DNA from: Sediminibacterium sp. TEGAF015
GTDB taxonomy: Bacteria; Bacteroidota; Bacteroidia; Chitinophagales; Chitinophagaceae
Reading direction: 5' to 3'
Assembly (NCBI RefSeq): GCF_025997995.1
Contig: NZ_AP026683.1
Coordinates: 1,054,501 to 1,118,500 of the forward strand
DNA: 64,000 nt
The number at the start of each line of letters is the position of its first letter. The first letter of the stretch is position 1. Below, one piece after another: positions 45,787-54,858 of the stretch. The notes beneath the pieces are model-generated. The model was not told where the DNA came from. It did no database searches and saw only the letters and a program-made list of their open reading frames with translations. The position numbers were made by a program, and so were the translations under genes.

Positions 45787-47642
45787 TGCACCATTAAATT
45801 TTCCATTTCACTCAGTTTTTCAAACTGCTCAATCGTAAGGGGTTTAGTAATAAAGTGCGTAACATTCAAAAACTTTTTAGAACGTTCGTAGTCAACATGG
45901 TCAATGGAAGATGTTAGAATTACAACAGGCCATGGATGTCCCAGTTTTTCGTATTCATGCAAAAAATCCCATCCCGATCTTCCGGAAAAATTTAAATCCA
46001 AAAATATCTTACGCTTGGTATTTGGATTCTCTTTTACATACTGAAGAGCAGTATCCACCTGATCAAAAGTATGCACAGGCATAGTGGGCATAACATTGCG
46101 GATGATCAGCTCATTCAGTTTATTCACTAGGTGATCATCATCTACTAGGCAGATTTCTTCAATAGCCTGATTCAACAGGTATTTATTTAAAGAAATACTA
46201 TTTGTTGAAGCAAAATTAATTTGATCATTCAGCTTGAAAATAGCATCATTCATCAGGTTAGCTGAATATTCAATATCACTGAAAATCTGTGCATAGGTAG
46301 CTAGATTATGATCTTGGAATTTGGCAGTCTGCAAAAGCTGCAAAATTTTTGAGAACTCATGACGAAGTTCATGAGAAGTAATAAAAGAAATCTTTTTGAG
46401 ATGGCTCATTTGCTCCAATACTTCTTTCTCTGATATTTTCTTGAGCGTAATGTCTTTCTGAATAGTAATATAGCCTGTTATTACACCATCCTTGTCAAAC
46501 AAAGACTCTATCATCAGATCTAGCCAAATGCGGGCACCACTCTTGGTATAGTATAAAATTTCAGTGCGTATTCCTTTCCCCTGCTCAATTACCTTTCGTA
46601 TTCTATCCAGCGTTTCCTTACTGGTTTCAGGACCTTTTAAAAAACTTCCCGGAGTTTTTCCGCTTACTTCTTTCAATGTATACCCGGTAGTCTTCACAAA
46701 CGCATCATTTACCCAGGTAATGCGGTTGTCCGCATTACACATGATAATAATGCTACCAATTTTTTGAGCAATCTTTGTGAATTTTCCAAACTCAATTTTA
46801 GTACTCTCCATCAATTCCTGCTGCCTTCTTATTTGGATCTGCGCTTCTTTTACGGCGGTGATGTCTAAACACAAACCGGTATATCCCTGAAAAACACCCT
46901 GTGCATTGTAAACGGGATTTCCTTTCATATTCATCCAGCGAAAATTACCATCGTGTTTTTTAAACCGATAAACCAGATTGCAAGGTTGCTGAATGGCAAA
47001 TGCCGATTTCCTGTCTGCCATCACTTTCTCTATATCTTCAGGGTGTATATATTTCAGCCACCCTTCAACCAGCTGATCCTCTTTACTTGTTCCACAATAT
47101 TGTTGCCATGCTTTATTGATATGTGTTATCTCATTTTGAGTATTGGTCATCCACATTAATTCGGGCATAAATTCGGCCAGTTCATTAAAACAATGATTGG
47201 AGGTAACAGAGGAAAGATTTGTTTCCATTACTCCTACTGACGAAGAAATCATTAGTGTTTTTTTACTATCTATACCTGGCTGTTTTATATCTCCTTTCAA
47301 TAACACCCCTGTGAATTTTCCCTTTTTATCTGTAATGGATTGAACAGAAAAAAGAATCGTATTCCTAACCTGAGAACTTGCCGGATATTTGAATTGCAAT
47401 TCTCTTGGCCTGGCACCAGGTTGCTTGAGTTGCTGTATGGCACTATGGATAAGGCCAGCCTCCTGAAGATTGAATAGTGCCTCAATGGATATACCTGCTA
47501 CAGCAATTCCCTGTAATTGGTACAATTGCTGGAAGGCATCATTACAATACATTATTTCCCCGTTTGCATCAACAGCCAGAACGTAATGTCCATACTTGTT
47601 ATGATCCACTACTAGCGTATCTTTTAATTCGTTGTACCGCAT
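45783..47642 (-). CDS. PAS-PAS-PAS-DHp-receiver signalling protein lacking an ATPase domain (paralogue 1)
   Basis: This 619-residue cytoplasmic protein has three PAS domains at about 15-120, 155-275 and 290-410. A dimerisation/phosphoacceptor-like helix pair follows with SHELRHEFSKI (His424 at the usual phospho-His place). It ends in a complete receiver domain (about 495-615), with acidic pair LVDDDH, acceptor Asp in FLDLNF, Thr/Ser in ILTSS and Lys in ITKPL. There is no HATPase domain, so it cannot autophosphorylate in the usual way. It overlaps the upstream receiver gene by 19 bp. The protein at 55424-57280 has the same layout. Confidence 0.88.
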   Translation of the reverse strand: MRYNELKDTLVVDHNKYGHYVLAVDANGEIMYCNDAFQQLYQLQGIAVAGISIEALFNLQEAGLIHSAIQQLKQPGARPRELQFKYPASSQVRNTILFSVQSITDKKGKFTGVLLKGDIKQPGIDSKKTLMISSSVGVMETNLSSVTSNHCFNELAEFMPELMWMTNTQNEITHINKAWQQYCGTSKEDQLVEGWLKYIHPEDIEKVMADRKSAFAIQQPCNLVYRFKKHDGNFRWMNMKGNPVYNAQGVFQGYTGLCLDITAVKEAQIQIRRQQELMESTKIEFGKFTKIAQKIGSIIIMCNADNRITWVNDAFVKTTGYTLKEVSGKTPGSFLKGPETSKETLDRIRKVIEQGKGIRTEILYYTKSGARIWLDLMIESLFDKDGVITGYITIQKDITLKKISEKEVLEQMSHLKKISFITSHELRHEFSKILQLLQTAKFQDHNLATYAQIFSDIEYSANLMNDAIFKLNDQINFASTNSISLNKYLLNQAIEEICLVDDDHLVNKLNELIIRNVMPTMPVHTFDQVDTALQYVKENPNTKRKIFLDLNFSGRSGWDFLHEYEKLGHPWPVVILTSSIDHVDYERSKKFLNVTHFITKPLTIEQFEKLSEMENLMVH

Positions 47643-48067
47643 AAACTGGCATTTGGAAGTGGGGAAATGGATTGCAAAAAATGCTCATTAGATTTATATT
47701 GATGAATAATATCCGGTAACATCAGAAAATCCCTGGACTTATCTAAAAAGAAATGAGCCCCACTTTTTAAACAAGCCTGCCGATATGTTGCATTCGGCAT
47801 ATTGGTAAGAAAAATAATTAGCGGTTCTTTTGTTGGAAAAGACAATTTGATTTGATTCAGCAATTCAATCCCACTCAGTCCGGGCAGCTGAATATCTAGT
47901 ATAAATACATCAGGAAAATTATGCTGCGCTATCATTAATCCTTTTTCTGCCGTTTCCGCAATATGTATTTCTATGTTGGATTCCTGATCAAGTAAAAGAT
48001 GATTCAGCTGCTGAACAATAATTGCTGCATCTTCTACAATCAATACGTTGATGGAGGAGGTCTTCAT
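47624..48067 (-). CDS. Single-domain response regulator
   Basis: This 147-residue stand-alone receiver has acidic pair in LIVEDAA, acceptor Asp in VFILDIQLPGLSG, Thr in FLTNMP and Lys in FLDKSRD. It has no output domain, so it probably relays phosphate or binds a partner. I use ATG 48067 (MKTSSINVLIV). Its 3' end overlaps the paralogue 1 gene by 19 bp, so the two are made together, driven by a -7 element 15 nt upstream. Confidence 0.9.
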   Translation of the reverse strand: MKTSSINVLIVEDAAIIVQQLNHLLLDQESNIEIHIAETAEKGLMIAQHNFPDVFILDIQLPGLSGIELLNQIKLSFPTKEPLIIFLTNMPNATYRQACLKSGAHFFLDKSRDFLMLPDIIHQYKSNEHFLQSISPLPNASLCGTTN

Positions 48068-48082
48068 AAAATGGTTATTAAC

Positions 48083-48090
48083 CAAATATA
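48083..48090 (-). promoter_or_regulatory. Promoter -7 element of the receiver/PAS operon
   Basis: TATATTTG on the minus strand lies right after the T tract of the LuxR-gene terminator and ends 15 nt before the receiver ATG. It lets the operon start anew immediately after termination of the upstream gene. Confidence 0.45.
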
Positions 48091-48095
48091 CTATG

Positions 48096-48134
48096 TCAAA
48101 AAAGAAAGCTTTGTAGGGCTGGCCTACAAAGCTT
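48096..48134 (-). terminator. Intrinsic terminator downstream of the LuxR-type regulator gene
   Basis: The arms 48106-48117 and 48123-48134 form a perfect 12-bp stem with a 5-nt loop. On the minus strand it is followed by TCTTTTTT. It is the clearest terminator in the window and separates the LuxR-type gene from the receiver/PAS operon. Confidence 0.75.
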
Positions 48135-48135
48135 C

Positions 48136-48297
48136 TGTAGTTAAGATACTACAATCGGTTTTTCAGGAAATTGAATTTTAAACTGGATGCACGCACCCTC
48201 TAATGCAATACTAAAAAACAAATTGGCAAATGACTGTAGTAGTTCAATTGAATTGTAACCTATAAAAAAACGACAGGTTGTAGTATAATCACTACAA
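48136..48297. promoter_or_regulatory. Repeated TGTAGT-N6-ACTACA dyads (candidate operator)
   Basis: Two dyads of the same form lie in the 224-bp gap: 48136-48153 (arms TGTAGT and ACTACA, 6-bp spacer) and 48278-48297 (7-bp arms, 6-bp spacer, overlapping the LuxR-type stop codon). A single TGTAGT half-site is at 48235-48240. They could be sites for a dimeric regulator, with the adjacent LuxR-type protein the first candidate. The second dyad could instead act in RNA. Confidence 0.4.
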
Positions 48298-48924
48298 ATC
48301 AGATATTTTATGCTCTATAGCGTAACGAATCAGGTCTGCATTGCTTCTGAGTCCCATTTTATCCAAAATACGTGCGCGGTAAGTGCTGATAGTGTTTATA
48401 TTCAGGGAAAGCATCTCGCTGATTTCAGAGACAGATTTGCCCTCAACCAGTTTTTTAAGTACTTCAAATTCCCGGTCCGACAAATTTTCGTGTGGCAACT
48501 TGGATGAATCCGTTTCCAGCGAACTGGCCAATACCTCCGCCACTCTGTTAGTAATGTATTTTCGTCCAGCCAAAATTTGCTGCACAGCCGTTACCAATTC
48601 ATATGGTGCACTTTCCTTGGTTAGATAGCCGGAAGCACCTGCTTTTATTGCCCTTACTGCGTATTGTTCGGGCGAATGCATGCTAAGCATTAATACAGGC
48701 GTATTGGGGACATGAGTTTTGATTTGCTTTAAAATCTCAATTCCGGAGTATCCTGGCATACTGATATCTGAAATAATTATATCCCAGGGCTCTTTGATGG
48801 ATTTTTTAAATAACTCAGCAGAATCAGACACATCATGAATCTCGGCAAAAGGCAACGACTCAAGTAAAATCTTTTTCAGACCCTCCCTAATTAAACCATG
48901 ATCATCTGCAATTAGTATACGCAT
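48292..48924 (-). CDS. LuxR/NarL-type response regulator
   Basis: This 210-residue transcription factor has an N-terminal receiver (about 1-120: DDHGLIREG, acceptor Asp in IIISDISMPGYSG, Lys in YLTKESAP). The C-terminal LuxR helix-turn-helix (about 145-205) includes LSDREFEVLKKLVEGKSVSEISEMLSLNINTISTYRARI. Its kinase is not obvious: the neighbouring PAS proteins lack ATPase domains. It ends in TAG inside a TGTAGT dyad, and a strong terminator follows 160 bp on. Confidence 0.95.
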   Translation of the reverse strand: MRILIADDHGLIREGLKKILLESLPFAEIHDVSDSAELFKKSIKEPWDIIISDISMPGYSGIEILKQIKTHVPNTPVLMLSMHSPEQYAVRAIKAGASGYLTKESAPYELVTAVQQILAGRKYITNRVAEVLASSLETDSSKLPHENLSDREFEVLKKLVEGKSVSEISEMLSLNINTISTYRARILDKMGLRSNADLIRYAIEHKISDL

Positions 48925-48984
48925 AAGTTGCCAACTACCATTTTTCGGTAATACAGTTATAAAGATAAGAAATTGGACTTTACA

Positions 48985-50067
48985 CTATCCTTGTTTTTCT
49001 AGCTGAAATGACTTGAATTCTTCAAAAAAAGTCTTAATAAAATCAAAAGACAGTGGCTTTGTAATATAATCAATCACCGAAGGATAGCTTCTGGCCTTTT
49101 CCCTATCTCTATTATCAATAGAGGAAGACAGCACAATTACATTGGAGGCATCTGACTGCGTGATATATTCATCCAGAAAATCCCAGCCTCCCCTGCCAGG
49201 AAAATTGATATCCAGAAATATCAGCGTCTGCTTAAGCTCCTGAGAAGTTTTAATAAAATCCAATGCGTCATCTATGTCTATAAATACTTCTACAGGCATT
49301 TCAGGCATTAATGCCTGCACTATTTTTCTGTTCAGAACATTCGTTAATACATCATCATCAATAAAAATGATTTTTCTGAATGATTCATTCTCTTTGTTCA
49401 TATCAAAAATTTCATCGTGTTGGTTAAATGACAGCTTATGATTGAGTTTAAATATGGCCGAATTAATCAATTGAATGGACTTTTTGGCTTCTGCAATCAG
49501 ATCAACCCGCTCAGTATCCGAAATAAACTGATTGTCCATCAGGTTAACAATGGATTGAATTTTGGCATATTCATGGCGCATTTCATGAGAAGTAATAAAG
49601 GATAGTTCCTGCAACCGGTTCTTGAACAACTGGGTTTGCATTTCAATTTTCTTACGTTCTGTAATATTCTGAGCAATTCCTAATATGTATACTACTTCAT
49701 CCCCCTTCTTTTCAAATACAGACAATCGGGTCTGAAAATATTGATACTGCTGCATTTTATCCATGCACCTACATTCCACTTCCATTACAGTCTGACCATC
49801 TAGACCCACTTTGGCAACAGCTGCTTGAATACCCCTCCAGTCTTCCGGATGTATAAGTGTACGAAGCGAAATGCAATTGATTTCCTGATCTTTCAGGTGT
49901 TCAAAGCCGAACATATGGTTCAATGCCGGATTACGCATTATGAATTTGCGCTCGCTTACATCAAATAAAAAGACCATATCTGGCAATTTATTATAAATCG
50001 CTTCTAATAAGGTAGCCTGCGATACTTCTGCAGGCAACCAACCCGTATGTAAAGATTGCGCATTCAT
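48985..50067 (-). CDS. PAS-DHp-receiver signalling protein lacking an ATPase domain (paralogue 2)
   Basis: This 360-residue protein is a shorter paralogue of the 619- and 618-residue proteins. One PAS domain (about 15-140) is followed by a DHp-like helix pair with SHEMRHEYAKI (His161). The receiver domain (about 225-350) has IFIDDDV, acceptor Asp in FLDINFPGRGG, LSSS and YITKPL. No HATPase domain is present. It lies 60 bp upstream of the LuxR-type regulator on the same strand, and 180 bp divergent from the sigma-54-type activator. Confidence 0.88.
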   Translation of the reverse strand: MNAQSLHTGWLPAEVSQATLLEAIYNKLPDMVFLFDVSERKFIMRNPALNHMFGFEHLKDQEINCISLRTLIHPEDWRGIQAAVAKVGLDGQTVMEVECRCMDKMQQYQYFQTRLSVFEKKGDEVVYILGIAQNITERKKIEMQTQLFKNRLQELSFITSHEMRHEYAKIQSIVNLMDNQFISDTERVDLIAEAKKSIQLINSAIFKLNHKLSFNQHDEIFDMNKENESFRKIIFIDDDVLTNVLNRKIVQALMPEMPVEVFIDIDDALDFIKTSQELKQTLIFLDINFPGRGGWDFLDEYITQSDASNVIVLSSSIDNRDREKARSYPSVIDYITKPLSFDFIKTFFEEFKSFQLEKQG

Positions 50068-50247
50068 AGTAATGGTTTATCCTAACAGTCGTAAAAAATA
50101 TGCCACTTATTAACCTTATAATAATCAATCAGTTAGTTTAATAATTTCAAAAAAAATTACTTTTTTTGAGACTTAATTTCCCTTTTTGGGAATAAAATCG
50201 AACATTCAGCAAGAATTTGCACTAAATTGAAGAACCAAGAAAATCCA

Positions 50248-51612
50248 ATGAAACCTACAAAACCACTCAAAATCTTCATATTAGAAGATGACCTCTGGTA
50301 TGGAACGATGCTAGAGCATTATCTCTCTTTAAACCCGGATTACCAGGTTAGCCGTTTTGAAACAGAAAAAGCATTTTTTCAACAATTACACGAACAACCG
50401 GATGTAGTAACGCTAGACTATGCATTAGCTGAAGGAGATGCAGATGGAAGTAAAGTATTGAAAAAAATTAAGGAGCGTTATCCGGAAACAGAAGTCATCA
50501 TTATTTCTGGCCAGGATCAAATCACTACCGCGGTGGAACTACTAAAATCTGGGGCATTTGATTATATAGTTAAAGACGAAGACACCAAGGACAGACTTTG
50601 GAATGTGCTGCTTCATCTGCAGGAAATAAAAGGACTTAAAAAAGAAGTTGAGCAACTTAAAAATGAACTGAAAAAAAATTATGACTTTTCCAAAGTTATC
50701 ATTGGACAGAGCGACTCCATACAAAAAGTATTCGCCCTGATTGAAAAAGCCACCAAAACCAATATTACTGTTTCTCTAACCGGGGAAACGGGTACTGGTA
50801 AGGAAATGGTGGCCAAAGCGATTCACTATAATTCTTCAAGACACAAATACCCTTTTGTTGCCATCAACGTGGCCGCTATCCCACCTGACTTGCTCGAGAG
50901 TGAATTATTTGGACATGAAAAAGGAGCGTTTACTAGTGCACAGAGCAAAAGAATTGGAAAATTTGAAGAAGCCAACAAAGGCACATTATTCCTGGATGAA
51001 ATTGCAGAAATGGACATTCATCTACAGGCAAAATTATTAAGGGTTTTGCAAGAAAGAGAAATTACCAGAATTGGCGGGAATGCAGTAATACCGATTGATG
51101 TCAGAATTATTGTTGCCACCCATAGAAACCTGCTGAAAGAAGTACAGGAAAAGAAATTCAGGGAAGATTTATATTACCGGCTTTTAGGTCTTCCGATAGA
51201 ATTGCCCCCTTTAAGAGAAAGAGATAATGACTATTTAATTCTGGCCAAGCATTTTATCCAGAGTTTTTGCAGCGACAATCGACTCACTTTAAAAACATTA
51301 ACACCAGAATCAATTGCCAAACTGAAACAATACGACTATCCTGGAAATATCAGGGAATTAAAATCAATCATAGAATTAGCTGTTGTTATGTCAGAGTCTG
51401 ACCTGATATATCCAAGTGACATCAATATTGAATCTAATGATCAGATTGGCAACCTGCTATTTAAAGAGACCTCACTTAAGGAATACGAAAAACAAATCAT
51501 ACAATACTTCCTTAATAAATACAATCAGGATGTGATTGCAGTCTCTAAAAAACTAGACATAGGAAAATCAACTATTTACAGAATGATGCAAAGAGGTGAA
51601 TTGATAAAATAA
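50248..51612 (+). CDS. Sigma-54-type (NtrC-like) response regulator
   Basis: This 454-residue protein has a receiver (about 5-120: ILEDDL, acceptor Asp in VVTLDYALAEGDADG), then an AAA+ domain with Walker A GETGTGKE (about 178) and Walker B GTLFLDEIAEMD. A C-terminal Fis-type HTH reads DVIAVSKKLDIGKSTIYRMM. The sigma-54-contact loop reads GAFTSA (residues 226-231) instead of GAFTGA. I use the ATG at 50248; a TTG 21 bp upstream is in frame. The hybrid kinase gene starts 5 bp after, forming a likely cognate pair. Confidence 0.92.
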   Translation: MKPTKPLKIFILEDDLWYGTMLEHYLSLNPDYQVSRFETEKAFFQQLHEQPDVVTLDYALAEGDADGSKVLKKIKERYPETEVIIISGQDQITTAVELLKSGAFDYIVKDEDTKDRLWNVLLHLQEIKGLKKEVEQLKNELKKNYDFSKVIIGQSDSIQKVFALIEKATKTNITVSLTGETGTGKEMVAKAIHYNSSRHKYPFVAINVAAIPPDLLESELFGHEKGAFTSAQSKRIGKFEEANKGTLFLDEIAEMDIHLQAKLLRVLQEREITRIGGNAVIPIDVRIIVATHRNLLKEVQEKKFREDLYYRLLGLPIELPPLRERDNDYLILAKHFIQSFCSDNRLTLKTLTPESIAKLKQYDYPGNIRELKSIIELAVVMSESDLIYPSDINIESNDQIGNLLFKETSLKEYEKQIIQYFLNKYNQDVIAVSKKLDIGKSTIYRMMQRGELIK

Positions 51613-51617
51613 TTCGC

Positions 51618-54122
51618 ATGGCAGATAAAAGTCAATCCCATATTGATCCAAAATTGCTCTCCATAGAACTGGAAATGGAAAGAGCTGCCAGATATGCTGC
51701 CGAAAAAAAATTACAGCAGAAGGAAAGCGAGCTGCAGTTATTAAAGAGAAAACTGAATAATTCCGAAACGGCAGACTTTTGTTTTTCCGGAACAGATATA
51801 ATCAATAATATAAATCAGCATTTGCAAACCGGCATACTGATTGAAAATGAATCCGGTCTTGTGATAAGTATTAATGAATCCTTTTGTCAGTTTTTTAATA
51901 TTAAATCACCAATACAAACATTGATTGGTACTGATTTATATAGTAATCATCAAATAGACGAATCAGTTTTTGCGAACCCTTTTTATTTTCAGCAGCGCAC
52001 CAATGAAATACTTAGCAACAGAGAAGAGATAAGAAATGATATACTCGAATTAAGAAATGGAATGATCATTGAAAGGGACTATATTCCACTTTATCAGCAA
52101 GAAGAATATTGCGGTCATATCTGGTTCTATATGGATGCAACACTAAAATATACGCTTGAAAAAAAACTTGAGAAACAAAAAAATATTTATGAAAAAATAA
52201 TCAGTTATCTCCCGACTGACATTGCTGTATTAAGTCCTGAATATGCCGACTTATTTCTGAATCCAATTGCAATAAAAGACCCTGAACTTAGGCAATGGAT
52301 TATTGAATGGTTGATTGGGAAAAAGGGAGCTACTACTGCTCAACCTAAAATTAAAGATGCCCGGCTAACGAATTATCAGGAATTATTCGAACAGGTTATT
52401 CATTACAAAAAAGGAGGTTTCATTGAAGAAAAGAAAACGGATAACGAAGGTCACACAGCCCATATTTTAAGAAATCTTCATCCTGTTTTGGATGAAGATG
52501 GCGAACTCGAAATGATTATAGGACTTCACACTGACATCACAGAAAGAGTCCGGATTGAAGACGAACTGATACTGGCTAATCAGAAAACGGAAGAGCTGGC
52601 AAGAGCAAAGGATTTATTTCTGGCGAACGTAAGCCATGAAATCAGAACCCCTATGAATGGAATTCTCGGCGTTGCCGGATTACTTGGCAAAACAAAACTG
52701 AATCAGAAACAACAAAAGATGACAGGCATGATAAAAGATGCCGCAAGCAATTTGCTGGTCATTGTAAACGATATTTTAAATTTTGAAAAAATAGCCGCCG
52801 GAAAAATTGAATTAGAGAAAATTCAATTTTTATTGAACGAAAAATTAGCCCTGTTAGTAGAAAGCTTTCAATACAAAGCCAAAGAAAAAAACATTGAGCT
52901 TTATTTTCATGATTTGAACGAAAACCCATTGCAGGTTGTAGGAGACCCGTATCGTTTTAGTCAGGTCATTACAAATTTATTAGCCAATGCTATTAAGTTT
53001 ACTGATAAAGGAATAGTTGAAGTTAAGTTGCAGACCATTGCAGAAACGCCAGAAGAAATATGGATCAGAATTGAAGTAAAAGATAGCGGCATTGGAATTC
53101 CGGAAGAAAAAATAGAATCCTTATTTCAACCCTATAAACAAGCAGATTCCGCTATATCCAGAAAGTACGGAGGAACAGGATTAGGCTTAAGCATAGCTAA
53201 AAACTTGATTAGTGTTATGGGTGGCCGAATAGGCGTTGAAAGCAAAATAAATTCAGGAAGTATTTTCAGTATTCAACTGCCTTTTAAAAGGAATGAACTG
53301 GCAACACAGCCATCCTTTGCCATATCAGATTACAATCAGCTGAAAGGGTTGCGAATATTGCTTGCTGAAGATGTAGAAATGAATCAATTCATAGCCCGTT
53401 CAATACTGGAAGAAAAGGGCATTTATGTAACAGAAGCAGTTGACGGCAGAGATACAATAGAAAAAATAAAAAATTATTCCTTCGATTTGATACTGATGGA
53501 CATCTCAATGCCCTATATAGACGGTATTCAGGCCACCTCCATCATCAGAAGCATGAAGGACTCTCCCAATCGGTCAATACCAATTATTGCCTTAACTGCG
53601 AATGCATTGGAAGGCGACAAACAGAAATATCTGCATGCCGGCATGAATGGCTATATCAGTAAACCCTTTTTGGAAGAGGAATTTTTGATGGTAATTTTAC
53701 AGTGTTTGCAGAAGAATGATTTTTGTTATAGTAGCGACAATGAACCATTAGAAAATCCTTCAAATGAAAAATTATATAGTGAAGCACAGCTAATGGGTAT
53801 GGGTAAATTTCAACAGGCTTTTGTAGATAAAATGATTGGGCTATTTCTGCAAACCATGCCTGAGGATATTGAATTATTAAAAGAAGCCACAATAAAAAAA
53901 GATTGGAAAAGAGTAGAACGCACTGCACATAGAATTAAATCGGCAATCCGAAGTATGGGTATTCAATCGGCCATACAAACCATTCGATATATAGAAGAAG
54001 CTGCCCAAAAAATTCCTCCGCCCGAAGATATTGCTCATAAAGTGGAATGGGTTGCGCAAGCCATGTTGCTCGTAATTGAACAGATAAAAGCCGATTACCC
54101 GCATATTGCAGTCTCAAAATAG
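51618..54122 (+). CDS. Hybrid histidine kinase with receiver and HPt domains
   Basis: This 834-residue protein has a coiled-coil start (about 8-45) and two PAS/PAC regions (about 65-185 and 190-320). HisKA follows with FLANVSHEIRTPMNGILG (about 335-400). HATPase follows with the N box NLLANAIKF, G1 DSGIGIPEE and G2 GTGLGLSIA. A receiver (about 575-695) has AEDVEMNQ and LMDISMPYIDG, and the C-terminal HPt has the phospho-His in TAHRIKSAIRSMG (about 770). There are no transmembrane segments, so it is cytosolic. It carries a full internal relay and is the only complete kinase in this signalling region, so it may also phosphorylate other receivers. Confidence 0.95.
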   Translation: MADKSQSHIDPKLLSIELEMERAARYAAEKKLQQKESELQLLKRKLNNSETADFCFSGTDIINNINQHLQTGILIENESGLVISINESFCQFFNIKSPIQTLIGTDLYSNHQIDESVFANPFYFQQRTNEILSNREEIRNDILELRNGMIIERDYIPLYQQEEYCGHIWFYMDATLKYTLEKKLEKQKNIYEKIISYLPTDIAVLSPEYADLFLNPIAIKDPELRQWIIEWLIGKKGATTAQPKIKDARLTNYQELFEQVIHYKKGGFIEEKKTDNEGHTAHILRNLHPVLDEDGELEMIIGLHTDITERVRIEDELILANQKTEELARAKDLFLANVSHEIRTPMNGILGVAGLLGKTKLNQKQQKMTGMIKDAASNLLVIVNDILNFEKIAAGKIELEKIQFLLNEKLALLVESFQYKAKEKNIELYFHDLNENPLQVVGDPYRFSQVITNLLANAIKFTDKGIVEVKLQTIAETPEEIWIRIEVKDSGIGIPEEKIESLFQPYKQADSAISRKYGGTGLGLSIAKNLISVMGGRIGVESKINSGSIFSIQLPFKRNELATQPSFAISDYNQLKGLRILLAEDVEMNQFIARSILEEKGIYVTEAVDGRDTIEKIKNYSFDLILMDISMPYIDGIQATSIIRSMKDSPNRSIPIIALTANALEGDKQKYLHAGMNGYISKPFLEEEFLMVILQCLQKNDFCYSSDNEPLENPSNEKLYSEAQLMGMGKFQQAFVDKMIGLFLQTMPEDIELLKEATIKKDWKRVERTAHRIKSAIRSMGIQSAIQTIRYIEEAAQKIPPPEDIAHKVEWVAQAMLLVIEQIKADYPHIAVSK

Positions 54123-54251
54123 AAACCTATTCCCAAAACGGGAAGAACCAGAGAGACCTTCAACAAGCAATCCATTGAAAATCAACAACATACATTCAAA
54201 AAAGCTTTGGCATTGATTTAGCAACTAATAAGTTGAAATATACAATATGCC

Positions 54252-54854
54252 ATGGAATCCTTTTTTCAACTATCCCAACAATACAAAAGCAAGAAAAACG
54301 AAGTACCCGTATTTGCCTTTATGGGTGAATTTGACTGTAAAGCTTTTGGACTAGATACAATTTTAAAAGCTTTTTCTGACTACAAAAATAAATACCTAGA
54401 GAATGGGAGCTTATGGTTAATTGGAGAAGGGAAAGATCAGCAACTACTCTCCAATTTAATAGTGGAATATCATATTCAAGACTTTGTAAAAATCAAACCC
54501 ATACCAACGGGTAGGGCCAAATTTGACTTGCTACATCAGGTAGACCTTTTTCTTAGACCTTCCAGAGAAGAGTATTTTCCATCCGCTGTTTTAGAAGCTG
54601 CTTCTGTGGCCGTTCCATCTATTGTTTCAGACAGTTTTCAAATCAGCCAATACATCCAGCATTACAATGCAGGTTATGTGTTAGAAGAAAACAACTATAA
54701 ACAGCTAGCCAAACTGATGCTAAAATGCCTGCAGGATATCAAATACAACAACTGGAATGTCAAAAGAAGAAACTCACTGCGAATGGTGAATGAGCAATTC
54801 CACTGGAATAAAATTGCGGCTGCGCATCAAACCCTTTTTGAACAAACAATCTAA
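54252..54854 (+). CDS. Half-length glycosyltransferase (GT-B C-terminal domain only)
   Basis: This 200-residue protein matches only the donor-binding half of a family 4-type glycosyltransferase: FAFMGEFDCKAFGLDTILKAF, LWLIGEGKDQQLL, then RPSREEYFPSAVLEAASVAVPSIVSD. It resembles the C-terminal half of the 377-residue enzyme at 57569-58702. No in-frame N-terminal domain lies upstream in the 129-bp gap after the kinase gene, so it is either a truncated remnant or a subunit needing a partner. The next gene, another half-glycosyltransferase, starts 4 bp later. Confidence 0.75.
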   Translation: MESFFQLSQQYKSKKNEVPVFAFMGEFDCKAFGLDTILKAFSDYKNKYLENGSLWLIGEGKDQQLLSNLIVEYHIQDFVKIKPIPTGRAKFDLLHQVDLFLRPSREEYFPSAVLEAASVAVPSIVSDSFQISQYIQHYNAGYVLEENNYKQLAKLMLKCLQDIKYNNWNVKRRNSLRMVNEQFHWNKIAAAHQTLFEQTI

Positions 54855-54858
54855 TTAT

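Noticed and set aside
50207..50221. Sigma-54 promoter before the NtrC-like gene (TTGCA at 50217-50221)
   Set aside because: The GG expected 12 bp upstream of the GC is absent.
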